This document shows positions 36,766 through 44,660 of a stretch of DNA of 64,000 bases, one piece after another. The number at the start of each line of letters is the position of its first letter. The stretch's first letter is position 1. The notes below the pieces were generated by a model, which saw only the letters and a program-made list of their open reading frames with translations, did no database searches and had not been told where the DNA came from. The translations under genes were made by a program, and so were the position numbers. Origin of the DNA: Azospirillum sp. B21. GTDB lineage: Bacteria > Pseudomonadota > Alphaproteobacteria > Azospirillales > Azospirillaceae. The stretch covers positions 1-64,000 of the forward strand of contig NZ_VTTO01000008.1 of the NCBI RefSeq assembly GCF_008364825.1, read 5' to 3'.

Positions 36766-39006
36766 TCAGGACCGGATGGACAGAAGCCTCAGGGCATTGG
36801 CGGTGACCAGCACGGTGGCGCCGGTGTCCGCCAGGATCGCCGGCCACAGCCCGGTGACGCCAAGAACGGTGGTCACCAGGAACACCGCCTTCAAGCCCAG
36901 GGCCAGTGCGATGTTTTGCCGTATGTTGGCCATGGTGCGGCGTGACAACGCCACCATCGCCGCCACGTCGCCGACCCGGCCGTGCAGGATGGCGGCGTCG
37001 GCCGTCTCCAGCGCCACGTCGGTGCCGCCGCCCATCGCGATGCCGACATCGGCGGCGGCGAGCGCCGGGGCGTCGTTGATGCCGTCGCCGACCTTCGCCA
37101 CCCGCTGCCCGCCGGCCTGAAGGTCGCGGACGATGCGCAGCTTGTCCTCCGGCAGCAGCTGGGCATGCGCCTCCACCCCCAGCATGCCGGCGACCGCCGC
37201 GGCGGTCTCGGCGGTGTCGCCGGTCACCATCAGAGAACGGATGCCGGCGCGGTCCAGCGCCTCGATGCCCTGGCGGGCGTCGGCACGCGGTTCGTCGCGC
37301 AACGCGATCAGCCCGGCGGCCCGTCCGCCGCCCTGGCCCTCCACCAGCAGGACCGAGACCGTCTTGCCCGCCTGCGCCAGGGCGGCGACCCGCTCCGCCT
37401 GTTCCGCGGTCAGCGACGGGGCGGCGGCCTTCGGCGACAGCAGCGCCACCGCAAGCCCCCCGACCCGGCCCTGCAGCCCGGCGCCGGGAAGCGCGGTGAC
37501 CTCGTCCGCCGCCGGCGGGGCGATGTCGCGCTCCGCCGCCGCGGCCAGGATGGCGCGGGCCAGCGGATGGCTCGACCCGGCCTCCAGCGCCGCGGCGTCG
37601 GCCAGCAGTTCCGCCTCGCTCCCGCTGAAGGGGATCAGGTCGGTGACGCGGGGCCTGCCCTCCGTCAGGGTGCCGGTCTTGTCGAAGGCGACGGTGGTGA
37701 TGCGGCCGAGCGCCTCCAGCACCGCGCCGCCCTTCAGCAGCAGGCCGCGCCGGGCGCCGTTGGATAGGCCGGCCGCGATGGCCGCCGGGGTGGAGATCAC
37801 CAGCGCGCAGGGGCAGCCGATCAGCAGGACCGCCAGGGCACGGTAGATCCACTCGGTCCAGCCGCCCCCCAAAACCAGCGGCGGCACCACGGCGACCAGG
37901 GCCGCCACCGCGACGATGCCCGGCGTGTAGAGGCGGGCGAAGCGGTCGATCAGCCGCTCCGTCGGGGCCTTGCTCTCCTGCGCCTCCTCCACCAGCCGGA
38001 CGATGCGGGCGATGGTGTTGTCGCGCGCCGCGGCGGTGACGCGGACGCGCAGCGCACCGTCGGCGTTGATGGTGCCGGCGAAGACGGGATCGCCGGCACC
38101 CTTGGGCTTCGGCACGCTCTCCCCGGTGACGGGGGATTCGTCGACGGCGCTGCTGCCGGACAGCACGATCCCGTCGGCCGCCACCCGGTCGCCGGGGCGG
38201 ACCAGGATGACGGAGCCGACCGCCAGCCCGGCGGCGGGAACGGTCTGCGGGGCGGCGCCGTCCTGCTCGATCAGGGCCGTGTCGGGGACCAGCGCCGTCA
38301 GGCCGCGGATGCCGGCCCGCGCCCGTCCGGCCGCCACCCCTTCCAGCAATTCGCCGACCAGGAAGAGGACCAGGACCGTCGCCGCCTCCTCCACCGCGCC
38401 GATGACGAGCGCGCCGACGGCCGCGACCGTCATCAGCGTCTCGATCGAGAAGGGCGTGCCGGCCCGCGCCGCCGCCAGGGCGCGCCGCGCCACCGGCACC
38501 AGCCCGACCATCAGCGCCAGCGGGAAGGCCCAGCCCTCCGTCTCCGGCACCAGCAGGCCGAGAAGCGTCGCGGCGCCAAGCGCGGCGCCGGCCGACAGCG
38601 TCAGCACCGCCTTGCGCCCGCGCCACCAGGGCGCCTTGGCCGGATCGGCGTGGGAATGGGAGTGGGAATGGGCAGCGTGGGAGTGGCCGGCATCGGAGTG
38701 GGCAGGCCCGCAGCAGCCCCCGCCGCAGGCGGGCGCCGCGGCCTCCGCCACCGGATCGGCGGGGGCGGCGCCATAGCCGAGGGCAGCCAGCGGCCGGACG
38801 ACGGCGTCCGCGCCCAGCGCCGCCTCGTGCGAGATGGTCACCGTTCCGCCCGGCACCGACACCCGCACCTCCCGGATGCCCGGCACCCGGCGCAAGGCGG
38901 TCTCGATCTTGGCGGCGCAGGATCCGCAATCCATGCCGGACACCCGGTAGCGGCTGGTGCGCAAGGCGATGTCCCCGGCCCGGACCCCGTCCTCCATTCC
39001 ATGCAT
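36766..39006 (-). CDS. P1B-type heavy-metal ATPase (Zn/Cd/Pb exporter), third copy, 746 aa
   Basis: An HMA domain (GMDCGSCAAKIE) is followed by a Cys/His linker (CGGGCCGPAHSDAGHSHAAH and more His pairs). The P-type core follows: TGES, GCPCALVIS, DKTGTLT, SHPLA, GDGINDAPALA. It is close to the first ATPase in domain order and sequence. ATG at 39006 has GAGGAG upstream; the TTG two codons earlier is unlikely. The dyad promoter at 39050-39080 faces it. The DUF411 gene follows, giving a two-gene operon. Confidence 0.93.
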   Translation of the reverse strand: MHGMEDGVRAGDIALRTSRYRVSGMDCGSCAAKIETALRRVPGIREVRVSVPGGTVTISHEAALGADAVVRPLAALGYGAAPADPVAEAAAPACGGGCCGPAHSDAGHSHAAHSHSHSHADPAKAPWWRGRKAVLTLSAGAALGAATLLGLLVPETEGWAFPLALMVGLVPVARRALAAARAGTPFSIETLMTVAAVGALVIGAVEEAATVLVLFLVGELLEGVAAGRARAGIRGLTALVPDTALIEQDGAAPQTVPAAGLAVGSVILVRPGDRVAADGIVLSGSSAVDESPVTGESVPKPKGAGDPVFAGTINADGALRVRVTAAARDNTIARIVRLVEEAQESKAPTERLIDRFARLYTPGIVAVAALVAVVPPLVLGGGWTEWIYRALAVLLIGCPCALVISTPAAIAAGLSNGARRGLLLKGGAVLEALGRITTVAFDKTGTLTEGRPRVTDLIPFSGSEAELLADAAALEAGSSHPLARAILAAAAERDIAPPAADEVTALPGAGLQGRVGGLAVALLSPKAAAPSLTAEQAERVAALAQAGKTVSVLLVEGQGGGRAAGLIALRDEPRADARQGIEALDRAGIRSLMVTGDTAETAAAVAGMLGVEAHAQLLPEDKLRIVRDLQAGGQRVAKVGDGINDAPALAAADVGIAMGGGTDVALETADAAILHGRVGDVAAMVALSRRTMANIRQNIALALGLKAVFLVTTVLGVTGLWPAILADTGATVLVTANALRLLSIRS

Positions 39007-39049
39007 GGTCAAGCTCCTCGTCGTGACGCGCTGTGGGCAGCGTCCCGGG

Positions 39050-39080
39050 AGCCTAAATTCTCCAGCGACTGGAGGATCAA
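39050..39080 (-). promoter_or_regulatory. MerR-type dyad promoter of the third ATPase
   Basis: On the minus strand TTGATC (39075-39080), a 19-bp spacer with CTCCAGTCGCTGGAG (39060-39074), then TAGGCT (39050-39055). The dyad and -35 are identical to those at 9415-9435, although the two loci lie 30 kb apart. Confidence 0.82.
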
Positions 39081-39110
39081 GCGGAAAAAGGCAGCCGGAT
39101 GGCCAGACGG

Positions 39111-40085
39111 TCAGGCGGTGGCGGCAGGCCCCGCGTCGCCGGCATCGGCATCCGCTTCGTCGTACTCGGGCGAATGCTCCGGAAGCCCGGTGAACGGTTG
39201 GTCCCTGGTGATGACGGGGTGCATTTCCGACCCGACGACATGCGCCCAGCGGGGCGAGCCGTGCTTCACCTCCAGGAAGGAGCCATGGTCCAGGACCGGC
39301 TTGTAGACCCGGAAGGTCTTCATGATCGACAGGATGCCCGCGGAATCGAGCGGGCTCAGGAAGGATTCGTCCATGTCGAGGAAGGACGGATGCGAGATCC
39401 AGCGTTCCAGCTGGGCCGCGTTGAGGAAGAAGCTCCCGGCCGCCGGGTAGGAGGTGCGTTCGAAGCGGACAGGCTCCCCGATGAAATCCAGGCTCAGTTC
39501 CGGCTGGTCGGACAGGTCCTGATGCTCGGTCGTCCAGGGCCGGCCGAGCACGTAATCCGGATAGACCTTGTAGCCGAAGGGCGAGGTGTTCTCGAAGCGG
39601 TTGGGCTGCAGCAGCGCTTCCGGCCCGAATTTCGCATCGAACAACGCCCGCTTGCGGAAGAACAGCGGGTCGGTCATGACGATGTCGTCTTCGACATAGC
39701 AGTACCAGTCATACTGCCCCGCCAATTCCCGCATCACCATATGGGCGCCGAACCCAAGGCGGGTCGGCGGGTAGTCGTCGTTTATCTTTGCCCGCCGGTA
39801 GAGGACCGGGCTGATCTTCAACGAATCCAGCAGATGGTCGTCACCGATGGTGCAGACCAGAACGTCGATCTCGGCGCGGTGCGGCGATGCGGCCTGCCAT
39901 GCGACCTTGCGCCAATGATCGAGCCCGGCCAGCCGGCTTCCATAGAGTTGATGGAAGGCGGAGATGGTTTCGCCAAGGACCGCGATGCGTTCGGCTTTCC
40001 GGTTGATGTCGCTGGAGTTGTTTCCCCCGGGGGCATGATCGGCCTTCGGGCGGTAGAAATGCGGGATCACGCACAGGATCTTCAC
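39111..40085 (-). CDS. Glycosyltransferase-like protein of unknown substrate, 324 aa
   Basis: It begins VKILCVIPHFYRPKADHAPGG. A later acidic motif (YDWYCYVEDDIVMTDPLFF) looks like the DxD site of GT-A glycosyltransferases, although the family was not identified. GTG at 40085 follows AGGGG. The frame stays open far upstream, but the product there is low-complexity and overlaps the next gene antisense. It sits between the third ATPase and the second regulator, and may have been inserted between them. Confidence 0.6.
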   Translation of the reverse strand: MKILCVIPHFYRPKADHAPGGNNSSDINRKAERIAVLGETISAFHQLYGSRLAGLDHWRKVAWQAASPHRAEIDVLVCTIGDDHLLDSLKISPVLYRRAKINDDYPPTRLGFGAHMVMRELAGQYDWYCYVEDDIVMTDPLFFRKRALFDAKFGPEALLQPNRFENTSPFGYKVYPDYVLGRPWTTEHQDLSDQPELSLDFIGEPVRFERTSYPAAGSFFLNAAQLERWISHPSFLDMDESFLSPLDSAGILSIMKTFRVYKPVLDHGSFLEVKHGSPRWAHVVGSEMHPVITRDQPFTGLPEHSPEYDEADADAGDAGPAATA

Positions 40086-40264
40086 GATGACGCCCCTGCC
40101 GAACGGGTCCAAGACTAAGGGGCAGGGTGATAGCCGTTGTGCACCGTGCGAACAAGCCGAAATGGAAAGGCTGAAAACTTGGGGTTGCTTGGTCTTTCCG
40201 CCCCCATGGCCTCCCTGGCGCCCTCCATCCCGAAAGGCGGAGGCGTTGCCGGCACCCCCCAGAG

Positions 40265-40295
40265 CGCTTAGAATCTCCAGCGACTGGAGGATTGA
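40265..40295. promoter_or_regulatory. MerR-type dyad upstream of the second regulator
   Basis: The perfect dyad CTCCAGCGACTGGAG (40275-40289) lies directly before the regulator gene. The minus strand reads TCAATC, 19 bp, TAAGCG, a weaker promoter facing the glycosyltransferase-like gene. It is likely an autoregulatory operator. Confidence 0.65.
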
Positions 40296-40301
40296 GGAGA
40301 A

Positions 40302-40739
40302 ATGACTGCCATGCCCACCTCTACCCTGGCCATCGGCGCGCTCGCCAAGCGGACCGGCGTGAAGATTCCGACCATCCGCTATTACGAGAGCATCGGCCTG
40401 CTGCCGGAGGCGCCGCGCACCGGCAGCAACCGGCGCACCTACGACGAGGCGTCGGTCCGCCGCCTGCGCTTCATCCGCCATGCCCGCGAACTGGGCTTCG
40501 AGGTGGAGGCGATCCGCCAGCTCCTGACCCTGGCCGACGATCCGGGCGGGCCCTGCCGCGAGGCCGACGTGCTGGCCCGCGCCCATCTGGCCGAGATCGA
40601 GTCCAGGATCACCCGGCTGGAGGCCCTGCGCGACGAGGTGCGGCGCATGGTGGAGGGCTGCGCCCAGGACCAGGTGCGCAGCTGCCATGTGATCGAGGTG
40701 CTGGCCGACCACGCCCACTGCCTGCATGAGCGGCACTGA
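40302..40739 (+). CDS. cadR: CadR/PbrR-like MerR-family metal regulator, second copy, 145 aa
   Basis: A MerR HTH (LAIGALAKRTGVKIPTIRYY, then ESIGLLPEAP) is followed by the dimer helix and metal ligands at GGPCREAD, EGCAQDQVRSC and the ADHAHCLHERH tail. It is strikingly similar to the regulator at 8976-9398, including the 16 residues around RFIRHARELGFEV. GAGGAG precedes ATG 40302. It probably controls the third ATPase and, given the shared operators, perhaps the mobile island too. Confidence 0.92.
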   Translation: MTAMPTSTLAIGALAKRTGVKIPTIRYYESIGLLPEAPRTGSNRRTYDEASVRRLRFIRHARELGFEVEAIRQLLTLADDPGGPCREADVLARAHLAEIESRITRLEALRDEVRRMVEGCAQDQVRSCHVIEVLADHAHCLHERH

Positions 40740-41031
40740 GGGCCGGCACTGAGGGCTGGCATCGGGGCCGGCATCGGGTTGCCGCCGGGGCAAAGCGCCG
40801 CAGCATCCGGCGGCCCCTATGACCTGGAGCCGGTTGCCCGGCCGATGGGGGTGTTTATAGTCGGACCCGTGCAGTGTCGAAACCTTCCGTGCCTCCGGCC
40901 AGGAGGGCGCCGGGTCCCGCACAGGGACGGCGCGGGCGGAATCGATCGCCATGGCGACGGCAAGGGCCGGGGAAACAGGGCTGGGACAGGGGTGCGGGAA
41001 CGGTGGTGCAGGCGGATTGGACGCGGGCGTC

Positions 41032-43272
41032 ATGCTGCGGCTTTTGAGGACCAACCGTCCGCTCCAGCGGATCGTGGCGCTCGGCGGGGTGGTGCTGGCG
41101 GCACTGTGCGGCGGCACCGTGGCGATCCTGGACCGGCTGCACGACGAGACGGTGGCGGAGGCCACGCTGGGCCTGCGCACGCTCAACGCCTCGCTGGCCG
41201 AGCAGACGGCGCGCACCATCGAAGGCATCACGCTGACCGTCGACGGGATCGCCGAGCAGATCCCGGCCGAGTACCGGCGCAGCCCCGAAGCTTTCAAACG
41301 ACTGCAGGGAGACCGGCAGGTCTACGAGATCCTGCAGGCCAAGGCGTCCAGCCTGCCGCAGCTGGAGGCGCTGAGCCTGGTCGCCGCCGATGGCAGCCTG
41401 ATCAACTTCACCCGCCAGTTCCCGGCCCCGGCGCTCGACCTGTCGCAGCGCGACTATTTCCGTGCGCTCAAGGACAAGGATCCCGGTCGGGTCTACGTCA
41501 GCCGGCCGGCGAAGAGCCTGGCCACCGGGGAATGGACGCTCTACATCGCCCGCCGCGTCAACAGCCCCGACGGCGGGCTGTCGGGGCTGGCGGTCGGCGC
41601 CATCCGGCTGTCCTATTTCGAGCAGTTCTACCGCAGCCTCCATGTCACGCCGGGCAGCGGGTTCAGCCTGTGGTGGCGCGACGGCATGCTGCTGGCGCGC
41701 TTCCCGGCAGTGCCGGACAAGGTCGGAACCATCGCCACCAGCCCCGGCGTCACCGAGCGGATCGCCCGGCATGAGGCCGGCACCTACGAGACGCCGCTTT
41801 CGGTCGACGGCAAGGACCGCATCCTGTCCTTCCAGGTGCTGCGCAACTATCCTCTGGTGGTCGGGGTCAGCCGGACGCGGGCGGAGATCCTGGCCCGCTG
41901 GCAGAGCTCGGCGATGGTGATCGCCGCCGCCGGTCTGGTCAGCGCGGTGGCGCTCGCCCTGATGCTGTGGGCGATGGCGCGCCAGTTCCTCGCCTACGAG
42001 GCCGCCAACCGCGCGCTCGGCGAACGCCGGCAGGCGGTGGAGGCCCGCGACGAGGCGGAGGAGCATGTCCGTCAGCTGCAGAAGATGGAGGCGCTGGGCC
42101 AGCTGACCGGCGGCGTCGCCCACGACTTCAACAACCTGCTGCAGGCGGTGCGCTCCGGCCTGCATCTGCTGGAGGTCGGCGGCGAGATCCGGGGGACGGA
42201 GACCCGCCGGGCGCTGCAGGTGGCAACCCAGGCGGTCGACCGCGGCGCCACCCTGACCCAGCATCTGCTGGCCTTCGCCCGCCGCCAGCGGCTGGCCCCG
42301 GCGCCGGTCGACCTCGGCGCCCAGGTGGCGGGAATGGCGGCGCTGCTGGAACGCACGCTGGGCGGCGCCATCCGCATCCGCATCGACCGGGACGACGCCA
42401 TGCCGCCCGCCGTGCCGCCGGCCCTGGTCGATCCCCACCAGTTCGACATCGCCCTGCTGAACCTCGCCATCAACGCCCGCGACGCCATGCCGGAGGGCGG
42501 CACCCTGACCATCGCCGTCACCAGCCTGTCGGTGGAGCGCAGGGTGGCGGACGACATGGCAGACGACAAGGCGGCGGACCTGGGGATTTCCCCCGCCCTG
42601 GCGCCCGGCGGCTATGTCGCCGTGACCGTGCGCGACAGCGGGGCCGGCATGCCGGCGGACGTGCTGGCGCGGGCCTGCGAGCCCTTCTTCACCACCAAGC
42701 CGGTGGGGCAGGGCAGCGGGCTGGGGCTGAGCATGGTGCATGGCCTGACCGCCCAGTCCGGCGGCGGCATGCGCCTGGAAAGCCATCTCGGGCTTGGCAC
42801 CGCCGTCACCCTGTACCTGCCCCATGCTCCGGTTCATTCTCCGGCCCATCCTCCGGCCGGAACGCCTGCCGATGGCGCTTCCACCGCCGCCGAACCGCCG
42901 CCCCTGCCGGCCGGCCCCGCCCGCGTCCTGCTGGTGGAGGACGACGCCCTGGTCCGCATGGCGAACGCCGCGGTGCTGACCGAAGCCGGAATGACGGTGA
43001 CGGAGGCCGCCACCGGCGAGGAGGCCCTGGCCCTGCTGGAGGCGGATGACGGGATCGGCATCCTGGTCACCGACTTCGCCATGCCCGGCATGACCGGTGC
43101 CGATCTGACCCGCCTCGCCCGCCATCACCGCCCCGACCTGCCGGTCCTGATCGTCACCGGCTATGCGGAGAAGGCGGTGCTGCAGGATCTGGGCGCCGAA
43201 CCCGGCATCCGCATCCTGTCCAAGCCCATCCCGCCCTCGGCGCTGATCGGGCACATCACGGCGGTGCTGTAG
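41032..43272 (+). CDS. Hybrid sensor histidine kinase with extracytoplasmic sensor, 746 aa
   Basis: Two transmembrane helices bound an extracytoplasmic dCache-like domain (SLAEQTARTIEGITLTVDGI, RDYFRALKDKD). The kinase core follows: MEALGQLTGGVAHDFNNLLQ with the phospho-His, NARDAMPEGG, DSGAGMP and GQGSGLGLSMVHG. A C-terminal receiver starts RVLLVEDDALVRM with its phosphoacceptor in LVTDFAMPGM and Lys in LSKPIPP. ATG at 41032 is chosen to precede the first helix; 40951 is an alternative. It likely passes signals by phosphorelay to an unlinked partner. Confidence 0.87.
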   Translation: MLRLLRTNRPLQRIVALGGVVLAALCGGTVAILDRLHDETVAEATLGLRTLNASLAEQTARTIEGITLTVDGIAEQIPAEYRRSPEAFKRLQGDRQVYEILQAKASSLPQLEALSLVAADGSLINFTRQFPAPALDLSQRDYFRALKDKDPGRVYVSRPAKSLATGEWTLYIARRVNSPDGGLSGLAVGAIRLSYFEQFYRSLHVTPGSGFSLWWRDGMLLARFPAVPDKVGTIATSPGVTERIARHEAGTYETPLSVDGKDRILSFQVLRNYPLVVGVSRTRAEILARWQSSAMVIAAAGLVSAVALALMLWAMARQFLAYEAANRALGERRQAVEARDEAEEHVRQLQKMEALGQLTGGVAHDFNNLLQAVRSGLHLLEVGGEIRGTETRRALQVATQAVDRGATLTQHLLAFARRQRLAPAPVDLGAQVAGMAALLERTLGGAIRIRIDRDDAMPPAVPPALVDPHQFDIALLNLAINARDAMPEGGTLTIAVTSLSVERRVADDMADDKAADLGISPALAPGGYVAVTVRDSGAGMPADVLARACEPFFTTKPVGQGSGLGLSMVHGLTAQSGGGMRLESHLGLGTAVTLYLPHAPVHSPAHPPAGTPADGASTAAEPPPLPAGPARVLLVEDDALVRMANAAVLTEAGMTVTEAATGEEALALLEADDGIGILVTDFAMPGMTGADLTRLARHHRPDLPVLIVTGYAEKAVLQDLGAEPGIRILSKPIPPSALIGHITAVL

Positions 43273-43300
43273 GGGAGCTGTAGGGGACGGGAGGCTCCGA

Positions 43301-44530
43301 TCAGCGCCCCTCCACCGCGAAGCAGCCATGGCCGCCGGCCTTCAGGGCGGCGCAGGCGGCGGCGGCGTTCGCGGCGGGGAAGCCGGTCAGCCGGGCCTTG
43401 TAGAGGCCGCCGGAGCGGACGATCTCGGGGCTGGCGCCGGCGGCGAGCGCCCCCAGGCGCCTGGCGGTGTCGCCGGCGCTGCGCGCCGCGGCGGCACGGC
43501 TGGCGAAGGCGCCGACCTGGATGGACCAGGGTCCGCCGGCGGACCCGGTGGAAGGCTTGGCGGAGGGCACGGCGACGCTCACCGCCGTGCTGCGTTCGGC
43601 GGCCGTCGAACTCTTCCTGGTGATCACCAGATCCGGGGTGGCGGGCGCCGGCTTGGCCGGGCTGGTCGGGCGCTTGAAGCCGATGTCCAGCAGGTCGGCG
43701 ACGCGGTCGTCGCGGGTGGCGGCGCTGTGGCCGCCCATCACCACGGCGATCAGGCGGCGCCCGTCCCGCACGGCCGACGCGGCGAGGTTGAAGCCGGACG
43801 CGGCGATGTAGCCGGTCTTGATGCCGTCCATGCCGGGATAGCGCGCCATCAGGCGGTTGTGGCCATGGACCGTCGTGCCCTGCCAGTCGAAGCTGCGGCG
43901 CTGGAAATAGGCGTAGTGGCCGGCGTGGCGGCGGATCAGCGCGCGGGACAGGATCGCCATGTCGCGCGCCGTCGTCCGCTGCAGCCGATCGGGCAGGCCG
44001 GACGCGTTGCGGAACACCGTGCGGCGCATGCCGAGCGCGCGGGCATGGGCGGTCATCTTGCCGGCGAAGGCCGGTTCGCTGCCGCCCAGCGCCTCCGCCA
44101 GCACCACCGCGACGTCGTTGGCGGAGCGGGTGACCAGGGCCAGGATCGCCTGCTCCACCGTGATGGTGCTGCCGGGCGCCAGCCACAGCCGCGAGGGCGG
44201 CATCGAGGCGGCATGCTGCGACACCACCAGCCGCTGGTTCAGCCGCAGCGTGCCGCGGTCCAGCGCCTCGAAGGTCAGCATCAGCGTCATCATCTTGGTC
44301 AGCGACGCCGGGTAGGTCGGGGTGTCGGCGTTGCGCGCCTGCAGGACCTTGCCGCTGCCCGCCTCCATCAGGATCTCCGCCGCCACCGGCGCCCAATCCG
44401 CCTTGCGGCTGCCCTTGGCCCAGGCCGGCTGCGAGACCAGCAGGGCCGAAACCAGCAGGATCGCGGCCGACAGGACCGCAAAGGCGGTCGGGGAGAGCAG
44501 CGGCGTCGAAGCACGGGCGAGCAGGGGCAT
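43301..44530 (-). CDS. D-alanyl-D-alanine carboxypeptidase with SPOR domain, 409 aa
   Basis: This serine-type low-molecular-weight PBP trims pentapeptides in peptidoglycan. It has a signal peptide, then the SxxK motif (PASLTKMM), SxN (TRSANDVAV) and KTG (GIKTGYIAAS). A SPOR domain at the C terminus (SIQVGAFASRAAAA) may target it to division septa. ATG at 44530 gives a proper leader. It matches DacF/DacC-type alphaproteobacterial enzymes with SPOR tails. Confidence 0.9.
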   Translation of the reverse strand: MPLLARASTPLLSPTAFAVLSAAILLVSALLVSQPAWAKGSRKADWAPVAAEILMEAGSGKVLQARNADTPTYPASLTKMMTLMLTFEALDRGTLRLNQRLVVSQHAASMPPSRLWLAPGSTITVEQAILALVTRSANDVAVVLAEALGGSEPAFAGKMTAHARALGMRRTVFRNASGLPDRLQRTTARDMAILSRALIRRHAGHYAYFQRRSFDWQGTTVHGHNRLMARYPGMDGIKTGYIAASGFNLAASAVRDGRRLIAVVMGGHSAATRDDRVADLLDIGFKRPTSPAKPAPATPDLVITRKSSTAAERSTAVSVAVPSAKPSTGSAGGPWSIQVGAFASRAAAARSAGDTARRLGALAAGASPEIVRSGGLYKARLTGFPAANAAAACAALKAGGHGCFAVEGR

Positions 44531-44660
44531 CGTCTCAGGTCCGGCGGTTGGCGCAGCCCCGCTGCGGCACGGGCGCTGTCGGCTTTGTGGTTTCCCCCCA
44601 TGGGGTGGAAAGGGCGGGCAGAGCAGGGCGGAGTGGAGCGGGGCTGTCCCCCGGCGGGCG

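Noticed and set aside
36758..38929. Long second-frame ORF within the third ATPase
   Set aside because: Same strand but shifted frame; composition is Arg/Gly-rich as expected for a GC shadow.
39111..41297. 728-aa version of the glycosyltransferase-like protein
   Set aside because: The extension beyond 40085 is antisense to the second MerR regulator and is not conserved-looking; a GTG with AGGGG explains the real start.
40855..43329. 824-aa minus-strand ORF opposite the hybrid kinase
   Set aside because: Antisense to a kinase with H, N, G and receiver motifs; no family resemblance.
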